Position numbers and translations under genes: made by a program | Source of the DNA: Plantago major | Taxonomy: Eukaryota; Streptophyta; Magnoliopsida; Lamiales; Plantaginaceae | DNA length: 64,000 bases | Assembly (NCBI GenBank): GCA_026545765.1 | Contig: CM048840.1 | Coordinates: forward strand, 26,912,765-26,976,764 | Reading direction: 5' to 3' | The notes under the pieces: model-generated | What the model saw: only the letters and a program-made list of their open reading frames with translations | Databases searched by the model: none | What the model was told of the DNA's origin: nothing | Shown: positions 1-11,117 of the stretch, in pieces | How the letters are laid out: each line of letters begins with the position of its first letter | How positions within the stretch are numbered: the first letter of the stretch is position 1

Positions 1-1234
1 GTAGTTGAAAATAGGATCAACAACGGCTTCTTCGCCCTCATCTGCATTCACACGTCCGGAACGATCTTTCATGAATTCGGTGGGATCAGTATAGTTTAGG
101 TAAGTGTCTCTTTCATCTTCAACTATCATATTATGGAGGATGATGCAAGCAATCATAATTTGACCAATGGCATGTCGATCCCATAGAAGACATGGATGTT
201 TAATAAAAGAGAAACGAGCTTGTAGAATACCAAAAGCCCGCTCAACATCTTTCCTAACAGCCTCTTGACGATTAGCAAATAACTTGTGCTTGCGAATAAT
301 TGGAGACTTAATAGATTTCACAAATGCAGCCCATTCAAGATAAATTCCATCAGTGAGGTAATATCCCATATTCCTTTCACGACCATTAACAGTGTAACTG
401 ATTTTCGGGGCACGGCCTGCTAAAATATCATTGAAAACAGGAGATTTGTGTAGCACATTAATATCATTGTTCGTACCTTGGGTTCCAAAAATGCATGTCG
501 ATCCAACAATCTTCCCGACGCAATGACTTCCAAAATGATTGTTGGCTTTCCACTTCTTCCTTGATACTGCCCTGCCCAAGCAGTAGGACAATTCTTCCAT
601 TCCCAATGCATGCAATCAATACTTCCCATCATTCCTGGAAATCCACGGCGTTCACCAATATGTAGAAGCCGCGCCATGTCGTCTTCGGTTGGACTCCTGA
701 GGTATTCATTCCCAAAGTTGGCAATTACGCCCTCTACAAACTTCATAACTGATTTTCTTATCACCTGCTCGCTCATTCGCAGGGATTCATCATGCACGTC
801 TGGTGGTGTTCCATAAATAAAACTCTTATAGCAAAAGACATTTTGAATCAAAGACATACCTAATCGACCAGTGGCATCCCGCTTTTGTTGAAAATATTCA
901 TCTGAACTGAGCTTTTCCATTATACGTTCGAACACATGCTTTCTCATTCGAAACCTCCGGCGGAAAACGTCTTCCGGGTAGATTGGTTCCGGGAAGACTG
1001 AGAAATACATTTTGTAAAAGTTTTGATGGCCTTCCTCACGAATTCGTTCAATATGCCGCCTCCTAGCTCTAATATTGTGGTTTGTAGTTAGAACTGAGTA
1101 GTAGGAATTTGGGAGACCACATCCTCGACAATGCGGTCAAGTGTTTGGTTTTGTTGTACAACACGTTCTTCCCACTCTTCTTGAGAATCATCACCCGAAT
1201 TAGAACCATGGAATATGTTCTCATTCGATGACAT
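1..1234 (-). pseudogene. Harbinger-type DDE nuclease (HARBI1/DDE_Tnp_4-like), frameshifted
   Basis: In intact elements this protein cuts and joins transposon DNA in the nucleus together with the MYB-like partner. The longest open stretch (420-1010) carries the family signatures GSIDCMHWEWKNCPTAWAGQ and GRSGKPTIILEV. Reading continues in another frame as GTQGTNNDINVL and then AGRAPKISYTVNGRERNMGY, so one base is missing in the A-run at about 487-491, just after the HAF motif. A second frameshift lies near 1100, between an N-terminal part starting at the ATG at 1234 (MSSNENIFHG) and the YYSVLTTNHN segment. At the left edge the frame is still open (NADEGEEAVVDP), which is near the usual C-terminus, so only a few residues should be missing. 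The known chemistry comes from the family; loss of function is inferred from the frameshifts. Confidence 0.85.
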
Positions 1235-1339
1235 TATTTTAGGTGAAGAAATGGAAGGGATGAGGAAGACTTGAGTGTGAGTATGGTAATGATCTCAGCC
1301 ACATATAAAGAGATGGACCTGAGCCATTCTTGAAGAATC

Positions 1340-1690
1340 ATATCTTCAAGAATCATATCTTCGTAAAGTAGATTGGACTATAGTAGGTTGGACTCTAGTG
1401 GATTGGACTATATCTTGAAGAATCATATCTTGCAGAAAGTAGATTGGACTATATCTTGAACAATCATATCTTAAAAAAACGAAAGTAGACAATAGATTTT
1501 TCAGATGATTTGGACAATGCACTGGCAAAGGATAAAAAAGTAGAAGAATCATGTCAGATATCTTGAAAAAAATGAAAGTAGACTATAGACTTTTCAGATG
1601 ATTTGGACAATGCATTGGCAAAAGATAAAAAAGTAGAAGAATCATGTCGGATATCATGTCAGATATCTTGAAAAAAACGAAAGTAGAATA
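1340..1690. repeat. Tandem repeats between the two Harbinger ORFs
   Basis: A roughly 100-bp unit containing AGATGATTTGGACAATGCA and AAAAAAGTAGAAGAATCATG occurs twice (about 1470-1560 and 1565-1655). Short repeats of GTAGATTGGACTATA and GAATCATATCTT run before it. It may be the intergenic or promoter region of the element. Confidence 0.7.
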
Positions 1691-1823
1691 GACTAGGAAT
1701 TAATATTACATAAGCAGAAATTAAAATTACATAATAATACATAATCAAACACAACTAAAATAACACGAAAACATAGTACTACATAACAACAACTGAAAAC
1801 AAGGAATTAGAATTACAGATAGG

Positions 1824-2808
1824 TCATGTGCAAAACCCAAAGCAATTCTTAAGCTCTTCTTCTTGTGGAGTTAAGTTTGGCTTTGCCAACAAAGCACTCA
1901 ACATGTTTGCATTGAGCCTCCTATTCTCCATTTCAAGCCTTTTTTCCTCAATTTGTTTCCTTTCATTCCTGGTCTCTTTCATATGCTCAAGTTCTTTTTC
2001 ACGTGTGATCCTCATCGCACGAAGTTCACTAGTAAAATCCTCTGGAATTGTAGCAGGAACTGATGATGATGATGCTTTCGCTTAGCTTTGGCCGCCTCTC
2101 TACCGGTAGGACGACTTATTGTTGAAGCATCACTCACCGGAGTTTCTGGAGTAGGTTCGGCGGGGTCTTCATCATCGGTTCGTGATCTTTTTGAACTACC
2201 ATGACCTTCGTCCTCTGAATCCGGTGCAACTGGACGAGGCCTCCTATGATCACCGCCCAAATTCAGCTCCCACTTGGGTACGTGGCGCATAACTTGTTCA
2301 AAAACAAGAGTATGCGGAAATCCCTTCTTGTTATTGTAAAGCTGCTGAGCTGCACTTTCAACATCTGCCATGCTCATTCCGCTCGCTTTCTGGTTATAGG
2401 CTTCTCTGTAGCAACCTATCCACTTCGCAACATTTTTGTTAAGTCGCGACCAACGACCTCTCAACGACTCCTTACTTTGAAAGTGTCAAGGATTTTCTCG
2501 CCGGATTGCTCATAATTTGAGAACTTTGACCCACGACTATCACTGTTTGATTAGTGCGGTTATTGCATCTCCATCGCGTGAACCCAGTGACATTAGGGCC
2601 ACATCTTCAAGGGCCCCATTGAACAGATTCGTTGCCTTGTTCGCTGCAACTTCCGGGTTGAGGTTATTTGGAGTCGATTAGGAGGGCTATTTTGAGTAAG
2701 ATTCGAGGAAATTGAGAGTTGAAATTTTATAGTAACCGAAAATTCTTGAGTTTGGGAGTTTCCATATGGAGAATAATAGTTTGGATAGAAGGAATCATTA
2801 GGATCCAT
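1824..2808 (-). pseudogene. Harbinger accessory protein, MYB/NAM-associated domain, broken
   Basis: In this family the second ORF encodes a DNA-binding partner that brings the nuclease to the element ends. The part at 2012-2464 reads as a NAM-associated-type region (LNKNVAKWIGCYREAYNQKA, then YNNKKGFPHTLVFEQVMRHV) and a charged tail. One base is missing near 2075-2082: before it the frame reads AKAKRK, and the coiled-coil tail (SVPATIPEDFTSELRAMRIT, then KELEHMKETRNERKQIEEKR) continues in the next frame to a stop at 1824. Upstream, 2593-2808 gives a plausible N-terminus (MDPNDSFYPNYYSPYG), but the expected MYB-like helices between about 2470 and 2590 are missing or scrambled. I infer a deletion plus frameshift. 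Confidence 0.75.
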
Positions 2809-3072
2809 CGAGAGGAGAGTTTTGAAATTTGGAAGTGTTTGAGATATGAAGTAGTAGAAGAGGGATTTTCAGATGTGTAAAAACTATACTGATATGGGTG
2901 TCTACTTATAGAGAATTTTTTTTTATGAATTTTGATATATTTTTTTATTTTTTTTAAAAGGATAATATGAAGTTATTTTAAAAAAACTAAAAAATCTAAA
3001 AAAAAAAATACAACCAATAGGGAGGGGAGTGTCCCCTCCCTATTAATAGTAAAAAAAAAAAAGGAGATGAAA

Positions 3073-3256
3073 GAATGCCAACCACCGTTCGGTGGTTGGC
3101 ATATGGGCGCCCATCATGGGCGCCCATCATCATTATTTTTTTTTTTTAAAATCAATGAACTTGGTGGGGCCCACGCCACCACCCCCACCAAGTTCATTGA
3201 TATTTATGGTCTAAGGCTGCCAGATCTATATTCTGGCAGCCCGTGAGGCTGCCACC
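3073..3256. repeat. Cluster of GC-rich hairpins
   Basis: Four adjacent inverted repeats: GCCAACCACC/GGTGGTTGGC around 3077-3100; overlapping ATGGGCGCCCAT palindromes around 3102-3126; ATCAATGAACTTGGTGGG with its exact complement, 18-bp arms around 3150-3200; and CTGCCAG/CTGGCAG around 3217-3240. They are set in very AT-rich DNA. Position suggests the subterminal region of the Harbinger element. Confidence 0.8.
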
Positions 3257-3981
3257 CCAAAAAACAGTCTAAACGGATTGTTTTTCGATTTTTAAAATTT
3301 TTTTTTATATATTTCAATAAAATTTTAGCTAATTTTGTAATAATTGAGTATTATTAACAATTATAAGAATAAAACTAAAACGATATATACATCTTCATAT
3401 TCATGATTGTTCATATAATTCGAAAAATTCTTGTTCAACATGTTTTTTATTCGGAATATTAATTTTCATAGTTATAATAATTATTTCATTTCATTAATAT
3501 ATTAAAATTGACTACATTTTATTTGAAAAAAAATAAAAAAGTTAAAAAAAACTCAAAAAACAGTCAAACTGAATGTTTTTTTATATTTTATGATTTAACA
3601 AGTATATACTTTAAAGATTTGAGATTGAAGGGTTTTGTGACAAAAAATAAAATATTGGGTCACTTTTAATATTTCTAATATATAAAGACTTTTTTGCAAT
3701 ATGTTAAAAAGTGTTCTGCGTTTAGTAAAAATTATTCTACGTTTAACATACCCCTGTACTTTTAAAAAAAAAACCTAAACGATAAATAATTTGAAACTGA
3801 GGTGTCACAGCAAGTACCATATCGACAAATCTGACAACACATGCAAGTTCAACAATGGCTTAAAAAAATTCATCATATGTAGAACCATACCTTCACGATT
3901 ACTAATTTGGTAACTCAGGTAAAGTAAAACATCATATTTATAGAGTAACAATAAGATTTGAAGCAACTACGAGCAAAGCAA
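3257..3981. other. AT-rich stretch, no gene seen
   Basis: Poly-A/T-rich DNA with two similar blocks around AAAACAGTCTAAACGGATTG (3261) and AAACAGTCAAACTGAATG (3558). No open reading frame, RNA gene or clear transposon ends were found. Confidence 0.5.
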
Positions 3982-4404
3982 TCAGATATTCAGATCTAAA
4001 CAACTGAAAATGGTACCATGAGTAGTCCAAAAACATAAATCGAGCGAGGAAAGCTTACCGGAGATCAATTTAGTCACAGATTCATGAGTTCCGTAAGAAT
4101 ACATCACAGTTGAGCATGAAATTAGAATCAAATTGAAGCTCACAAATTGTAGATCATAACTGCAAAGGATATCGAACAATAAAGAATAGAAAACCAGGAC
4201 CAATTCGAGCAGAAATCGCAAATGGATTAGGTTTTTTCGCCAAAGCTGTGCAGCAGAGAAGAAGCGAAGCGTATAAAAACTGAAAGCGATGGAAGAAGAA
4301 ATAGCTGGATATCTGCTTTTTCCCAGCAATATATAGCGAACCCGATTAGCTTTTAACCCGTTTGATCCTGCGGAAACCGAAACCGGGACAATTATTGGAT
4401 CCAC
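3982..4404 (-). other. Promoter/5-prime-leader-like fragment (possible gene remnant)
   Basis: On the minus strand a TATATATTG element (about 4330) is followed by a pyrimidine-rich leader, an AAAAAACCTAATCC box similar to plant telo-box leaders, and a TTTGCAG that could be a splice acceptor. A 140-codon open frame crosses it, but the composition is that of an untranslated leader plus intron and I recognise no protein motif. No coding exons follow before the AT-rich block and the Harbinger copy, so it could be a truncated gene copy. Function is unknown. Confidence 0.3.
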
Positions 4405-4925
4405 AAAAAAATTGGATTAAATTGTATTTTGTGAAGGACTTTCAGACTCTCAATAATGATTAGGACTCTTTTAAAATCTTTGTAGTTACGGATCCATCTT
4501 CTAGTTTGTTAATCTGATTGTTCTCAACTTACCAGGGAAATGTGATCCTCTTTCTATAGCACTTATTAGTTGGCTAATATTCTGCTTATTGAGTTTTGGT
4601 GTTGAGTGATCCTTATAAAATGTTCCAGTGAACCTCTCTGTAGGAGCAAGGTATGAAATTCAAGATAGTCCTCAGTACAGTCGAAATAAAGACGCGTATC
4701 GGTTAAGAAACATCAATCCTATATAATGTCTGCATTGCATTTACATATATCACAAATAATGACCACCACAGGGTCATTGATGGATCAAACCTATTCTACA
4801 CATGAACAATCTCATCGGCCAACTACTGCTAACTATATCGTACAATAACTCATGTTATCGTTATATGATATGTCTACACTGCACCAAAATTAAACAAACC
4901 AACGAATCAGTAATCGCAACTCCTC
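4405..4925 (-). other. 3-prime flank of the U-box gene
   Basis: About 520 bp downstream of the U-box stop codon. It probably contains the 3-prime UTR, because AT-rich signals occur near 4740-4850. No other gene was seen. Confidence 0.4.
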
Positions 4926-7901
4926 CTACCTCTTCTTATTGGCAGATGCAGCAGTGTTTTTACCGAAAATTCTCCCAAAAAAACTGCGTGATTTGGGAGG
5001 GAGGTTGTGATCCAGTTGTAACTGTTGTTTGGTAGATTCAATCACAACATCAGGTTGAGGGCTTTCTTCATTAACACTGAACTCATCTTTTAGAATCCGC
5101 AGTAATTCCAAAGCCATTGACTTTCCTTTCTTGTTCCCGTTGACACTGATATTGACAAGGCCAGGTATGACACCCTCGTCCATGACCAGCTGGCAATATT
5201 CAACACGCTGAGAGCACAACGAAAGAACAACGCATACTGCCTGCTCTTGCTCCTCATGACTGTCACTCTCGAGCAACTTAACAACTGCAGGTATGCAACC
5301 GTCAGTTTCAGCAATGGTTGATCGAGCGCCTGGATTGTCAGACAGGTTGTTCAGAATTGTCAAACAGTGTCTTGCCAGAGTACTATCCTGGAAATGTGGA
5401 ATCAGTCGTTGAACAAACTCTGATGGGACAATGAAGGAACAGAAGTCGCTGTTTGAAGATAAATTGCTCAATATTGTCAATGCTGGTTCTAACAGTTCTT
5501 CAACCTGGCTCTCGAGTATGTTCAATATGCGAAAAAGTGCACCAGACGCTTGAATTTCATAAATGCGGTTTTGTTGCATAGATAGCTCCAGGAATATGGA
5601 AAGAGCTGGCTTTGCAGCCTCAGTATCAAGAAATGATGCCAAAAGAACATATGAATCTCCATCCACATATATTGCACGGTTCTTCTGAACAAATTCTAAA
5701 TATAATAGACATCCATTCATCTGCGCTTCCAAGTCTTCACATTCACAAGCGTTCTTTAAAAATCCAAGAAGTAGTGTAGCGATGTTGTCAGATTCATCAA
5801 CATGTTCGAATAACCCCCTCACATTTTCAACTGCATTGCACTGAGAATTCCAAGGAAGAGAGCTAAATTTGGACAGAAAATTTGAATCCAACTTACTCGA
5901 GGATCGAACATCACAAGCATGCATGTAACTTTGAGTAGATTCAATCGACACATTGCTGAAATCTAGCGGAAGATTCAAGTCATTCATGGAGCTGCTCAAG
6001 CTGGCAATGGAATTCATAGAAGTTTCCCATGGGCGAACAAGTTTCTCCTGGATCTTACCATCAGGAAACAACACGTTGTGATTCTTACACCATTTCAGAA
6101 TTAAGTCTTTCATACAAATATTGGAGGTGAATGACAAGTGAGCCAGTTTCATGTTTGTCTTTGGGCAAGTGTCATTGCCTTCATCAAACCATTTCTGGAT
6201 CCATGCCCTTTCATATGTTTGTCCTGACGCAATGACTACAGGATCATGCATTAGCCTAGACGATAAAGGACACATGAATTCCTCCGGTGGTACAGGCCTA
6301 CTTAACATGTTAAACTCAGATTCATTGGACCTATAATTCACACATAAATCCACTTCACCTATTGAGCGGTAAGGGCTTACAATTGGGCGGTGATCCCCAT
6401 TGTCAGTTGAGTCATGATCCTTTTGCTCTTTCATAATTTTTTCAAACTTCCTCAGTAGATTCAGGAAGAACAATAAGATTTTTCTCTTATTTGGATCGCT
6501 TTCACCAATTTTATCGAGAAGTTTCTTGATGGATCTTTTCTCAATCAGAAGAGATTTTTGGGATGTGATATGTAGCTGCGAGGAAGCCATCTGCATAGCC
6601 CTCAGCGTTGTTTCTTCCGTAGAAATGGTTGTAGAACCATATCCATGAAGTAATTCCCGCAATAGCTTCCCAGCCTCTTCTTCGAGTGGATCCAAATAGA
6701 GAGATGCATTTCTCAGATCCACAATAATTCCGGAAATCTGAGTAATATAAGTAAACACATCAGGAATGCATGACCCAGAAGAAGGAAAGATATAAAAGTG
6801 AACAACCCCTAGTAGATCTGATTAGTTCACAAGGACAGTGATAGCCTACTTTTACAGCCAGCGAAACTGGAACCATATCCTGAATTTGACTGAGACTCTG
6901 CTCCAATATATTCCTCGACTTTTTGCATCTAGACAATATAGCATCTCCTGTAAGTGCCTGAAAGGGTAAGGGAAAAATTACAACCAACATAACTTACTTA
7001 GATAGATCTATGCCTCTAATAGACAATGATTCACTTAAACCAGAATGATGTTGTGAAGCATTAGTATACTGAAATGCATTGAGTTTTAATTAGGACACTT
7101 GAATATTCAGCCCGTACAAAGTGCTTACCAAATAAAGTGCACTGGATTCACTACAGTGCTGTCGCAGAGACTTGGCCTTGACAATACCACTATTTAACAT
7201 ACACAAGGCCTCGATTCCTGAAGAGCATCCTGGGCGAGCTGCTTCAATTTCTGGAACGACTTTGACAACTTTGACAACCAAATTTAGTAGTTCCAAACAA
7301 ATTCCAGCATGCACCTGCAAAATATGAATAGTCAAAGTTTCCGCAAGAACAGGTTATAGAGTAGAAGTACATAGTATGAGTGAACCTGTGCTATGTGGAT
7401 TAGATTATAAAAACGAATCAAACTAATTGTGACTTGAATAACTAATAGGCTTCCCTGCACTAATATCACTATCTAGCGAACAACTAAGATTTTGGAAGAC
7501 ACGCCTTTGAAACAGAGAAAATAAGAGCTGCCATTTCTTGCTATAAGTGATATTATAGGAAATATTTGAGCACCATATACTCCATTCCACTATGAAAAAA
7601 TTTCACCATTAATAGTAGAAAATCCAACATCGCACACGTATCATTGATTAACTTTCTAATGCATAGTAGGAAAACAAACTAGAATCTGGAAAACCTATAA
7701 TATCTAGGCATATCAATATGTGATGAGCATTGAGCACCTCAACAACTGACTCCAGTTTTTATTGTTGTTAAAGTGCAGCCGAACTTCCAGAGTTAATATG
7801 ATAACAGTTCCTGAAGGATAAAACTAGGGACTAGGATATTATACCTTTATGGTTCGAGCTGGTGGAAGTTCTTCAAAATCTACTGCAACATCATTTCCCA
7901 T
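4926..7901 (-). CDS. PUB5-like: U-box/ARM-repeat E3 ubiquitin-protein ligase, PUB5-like
   Basis: Predicted plant E3 ligase that passes ubiquitin from an E2 to a substrate; the U-box binds the E2 and the ARM repeats bind partners. Four coding exons, all in phase 0: 7845-7901 (MGNDVAVDFEELPP), 7129-7314, 6850-6957 and 4926-6737. All introns have GT donors and AG acceptors. Joined length is 720 residues, close to the roughly 718 of Arabidopsis PUB5 as I recall it. The N-terminal helical region has EIEAARPGCSSGIEALCMLN and QHCSESSALYL. The U-box (about residues 267-340) has PPEEFMCPLSSRLMHDPVVI and TYERAWIQKWF. ARM-type repeats span about 410-685. The C-terminus is basic (FFGRIFGKN). No frameshift or stop is visible. 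Assignment within the PUB5/6/7/45 group is by resemblance only; the substrate is unknown. Confidence 0.93.
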
Positions 7902-9060
7902 CAGATAAAGATTGTTCCAGAATTTGGTTAACTGATATCTTGTCTATTAACCTATCATCATGAAAGAGTAGGATGTCATACTGCAATCAGCAAGTTTTCC
8001 TTTGACTTGTTGGATAGATAATGAAAATGATCATTGTTTGACAATAAAACAGGAAAACCAAGAATTCTTCCTCTGCCAAGATCACTAGCCTAGTAAGTTT
8101 TTCATCATCCAAAATAGGCAGGTTAAATACTTATCATGCATTCTTATATCCAACAAGATAACGTCGAGCCTTGGCGCAACAGTAAGTTTCCCCGTTAGTA
8201 GTACGTAAGACATTCACACGTTGGAGGCACGGAAACATCCCTTTTGCATAAATGTAAGGGTAAGGTTGCGTACAGTATACATCCACCCTCCTCTAACCTT
8301 AGGGCGTACCAAATTGGATTTTCCCTTTTTTAGCAAATCCAACCATTGCACGGACCTATATCTAATTTAATTTTATCCTAATGACAATTGACAGCCTAGT
8401 AGGATAAGCCACACAAACTACAGCAAGTAATCTTAATTTTGATAATACAATTACAAGCTCTTTCTGCAAAAACATTACGCAAAAGCAAACAGAACAAGCA
8501 TAAACAAAAGAATTCCTCAATAATATTAAAGCATAAGAAACAGAACAATCAAAAACCAGCAAATTAAATGTCAAAGAAAGTAAATTACAAAAGCCTGAAT
8601 AGTACTTACCTAAGGAAGATAGAAACAAGAACATACAATTTGACTTCTTATCCACAAAAAAAATCCTGAATGCAGACTTTTCCTCTTCAATAACACCAAG
8701 TAGACTCCATGTGGCTGTTTTCTAGTTTTATCTCGGAAAGACTCGATTTTTTTTTGTTCTTTTACCCAACTTATCAGTAAAACCTTTAAAAGCAGCAGCA
8801 GCAGCAGCAGCAGAAGAGTGTCATGCACACGCCAATTGGGTTTTTTCTGGGATATTTCTTGAAGGATAAAAGCAAGGCTATTTGTTGATGGCTATCAAGA
8901 ATTGACCCTTAGATTAACCCAGATGGAAAAGAAAGAGAAAAAGGAAAGAGATGAGCATGTGGGTCAGCTCACTTTTTTCTCAACGAATGAAGAGGGAGAT
9001 GAAAGTAGCAAGAAAACAAAGCAATGCAAATCACTAGTTTGAATGGCTTTTTCTTCTTTC
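7902..9060 (-). promoter_or_regulatory. Upstream leader/promoter of the U-box gene
   Basis: About 1.1 kb upstream of the start codon. It contains a SINE (8163-8335), an (AGC)n microsatellite (about 8791-8813), and CT-rich segments on the minus strand around 8870-8990 that look like a 5-prime UTR. A leader intron is likely because the ATG lies in a very short first coding exon, but I could not fix its borders. Confidence 0.45.
8163..8335 (+). mobile_element. Au-type SINE in the U-box leader
   Basis: TGGCGCAACAGTAAG resembles a tRNA-type A box. Downstream, GGAAACATCCCTTTTGCA and GGGTAAGGTTGCGTACAGTA match the conserved body of plant Au/TS SINEs, and the copy ends in CCCTTTTTT. The B box is diverged. 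Imperfect flanks ATCCAACA (8146) and ATCCAACC (8336) may be the target duplication. Confidence 0.72.
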
Positions 9061-9389
9061 AAAATTCGTACTACTATTTTGATTGATAATTGTGTTTCCG
9101 TTGCAGTCAAAATCAAGGCACTTGGTGGTGGTGTTGGGAAAGGTTTGGTGGAACTTGGAAGTGGTCGTTCTTTTCATTCAAAATCTACACAAATCCAACC
9201 TTTTTAATATAGCCATTTATTCTTCATTTATTCTTTCATTTGGAATATTTTATCCAAAATATGTTTGATCCAGAAGGTTGTAACTAGATGTTTCATCCGA
9301 AATCCAAAGGTGAGGTCTCGAACCACTAATGTCAAATCATTTTGTATACTAAGTTTTAATTTAATAACTGTTAAAAGCCTAAAGAATAT
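9061..9389. other. Intergenic, nothing recognised
   Basis: No supported coding frame or repeat. A 61-codon open frame at 9083 looks like chance. Confidence 0.4.
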
Positions 9390-10372
9390 ACTCTAACTCA
9401 TAGAATGAAGGATAAAATTAATAATAGCATCGATTCTAAAGGTTTGGCATAATAATATTCTCATGTCCCACGTAAATTCATACATTTTTTATTTTTGTCA
9501 CAGAAAACTTCACTTATTATAATTACAACTTGAGCACTCAACTCAAACAGTAAACCTCACTTCATTTGGTTGAGGAAAAATGGGGGAAAATTAACAAAAA
9601 AATAGCAGAAAATAAGATTTTCCTGAAAAATATGGGGGGAAATCAACTTTACTTATTTTGTGGAGATAGTTATATTTGATATAGATTTCATAAATTTTTC
9701 AGAATTTCCTGAGAACTACCAAATGGTGGAAAACAATATTTTCCCCTATTTTCTTTCTTTTCCCCCATTTTCCATCAAACCAAATGAAGCCTAAATTCTA
9801 ATTTAGGAACTACTCTAAGAGTAGGATGATTCTAACTTAGGAACTAAATTCGAATGGTAAATGAACTCTAAGAATGAAATAATTCCAACTTAGAAACTCA
9901 ATTCGAATGGTAACACGACTCTAGGAATGAGATGGTTTCAAATAGGGAACTCAATGGGTATTTTGAACTCTTATAATGGGATAGTTCAATCTTTGAAACT
10001 CAAACCGACTCTAATAATGACATAATTACAATTTGAGAACCGCATTCAAATGGTAAACCACACATATGCAAAAAAAAAAAATATTAAGAATGTGGTACAT
10101 AATTTCAACTTGACAACTCAATTTGAAGTATAAACCAACTTTTAAAAATGATATAGTTATAACTTGATATTTTATTTGAATAGTACCATGGGATATACTC
10201 TAAGAAAATTGAAATTCCAACTTTGAAATTCAATTCGGATGGTAAATCAACTCTAAAAATGTGGTAATTGCAACATTGAAATTCAATTAAGATGGTAAAC
10301 ACAACTTCATGAATGATATAATTCTAACAATTGAGAACTCAATTTGAATGTCCAACTCACTGACACCATAAC
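9390..10372. repeat. Degenerate tandem array, about 53-bp unit, split by a MITE
   Basis: A unit like AATTCCAACTTAGAAACTCA + ATTCGAATGGTAA + CGACTCTAAGAATGA recurs about ten times between 9796 and 10372, with starts near 9829, 9882, 9935, 9984, 10025, 10100, 10155, 10212 and 10267. One diverged unit lies before the MITE (about 9510-9548). Spacing varies from roughly 41 to 75 bp. An A12 run interrupts one unit near 10070. Confidence 0.75.
9549..9795. mobile_element. MITE with CTTCATTTGGTT inverted ends
   Basis: The left end (ACTTCATTTGGTTGAGG, then AATGGGGGAAAA) is inverted at the right end (TTTTCCCCCATTTTCC, then AACCAAATGAAG), giving roughly 30-bp imperfect terminal inverted repeats. It sits inside the 53-bp array. 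I could not confirm a target duplication. Confidence 0.7.
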
Positions 10373-10724
10373 TAATGTGGTATCAATGAAGTGCATACTA
10401 ATGTTTGAGCTAGTGAAAATCTATATTTTAAAGGATTTTTTTTTCGCAAAAATGTAACTTTCCAAAAGTTCTATAATTATTATTGATTTTCCATGATGGT
10501 AAGCCCGTGCCCCGCTTTTTTCTATTTCCAATTGCCTATGTTTCTCCAATCAGCCTTAATGAATTTATTTAAGTATACTTAACATTGTATTTAATTTGTA
10601 TAATATTTAAAGAAATTTATATCGTAGCATCGCTACATGTTAGTACTATTATAAAAATGGCAATCTATCACACATGTAACAAATGATTCAAAAAAACATG
10701 TTATTTAACATTAAAATTACATAT
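10373..10724. other. AT-rich spacer, nothing recognised
   Basis: No ORF or terminal repeat was seen. Confidence 0.4.
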
Positions 10725-11114
10725 TTAGTCACAAATGTTCCAGTCTATCGTGATGAAATGTCGTCACAAATGTTTCAGTCTTTCGTGATAAAATGTCATC
10801 ACAAATGTTCCAGTCTTTCGTGATGAAATTTAGTCACAAATGTGCTACCCTATTGTGAGAAAATGGTTCAATAGTGATGATTTTTTTTGTTGCCGGAAAT
10901 GGCTTTTATGATGAAAATAGAATTATTGTGGCAAAATAACTTTGTCACTGTAGATATAGCTACTATGAGGAACTAGTATTTTATCACAAAAAGTCTTTTA
11001 TGAGGGGGAATAGGTGACAACGCAGTGACATTTGTCACTAGATCTCTATTGTGACAAAACTTTACTATTATGTGATAAAATATTTCATCACCGGAAACAG
11101 TTTTTTTTGTAGTG
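10725..11114 (-). mobile_element. CACTA (En/Spm) transposon terminus with subterminal repeats
   Basis: On the minus strand the segment starts at 11114 with CACTACAAAAAAAACTG, the CACTA terminal motif, followed by TCACCGGAAA/TTATCACA-type subterminal repeats. Next to it, 10729-10860 holds about four tandem units of roughly 35 bp built on GTCACAAATGTTCCAGTCTT. No opposite terminus or transposase is visible, so this is a fragment or non-autonomous derivative. Confidence 0.7.
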
Positions 11115-11117
11115 ACA

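Larger units (their letters stand above)
1..3260 (-). mobile_element. Decayed PIF/Harbinger transposon, left part cut by window edge
   Basis: Two minus-strand reading regions match the two proteins of plant PIF/Harbinger elements: a DDE nuclease (1-1234) and a MYB/NAM-associated accessory protein (1824-2808). A tandem repeat lies between them, and the accessory ORF is followed by an AT-rich promoter-like stretch and a hairpin cluster. The nuclease end lies just outside the window, so the far terminus is not visible. I could not fix the near terminus or a TTA/TAA target duplication; 3260 is an estimate from the end of the hairpins. Both ORFs are frameshifted, so the copy is not autonomous. Confidence 0.7.

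Noticed and set aside
10725..10860. CRISPR-like array of about 35-bp repeats
   Set aside because: No spacers; units are directly adjacent, the genome is a plant, and the array belongs to a CACTA subterminal region.
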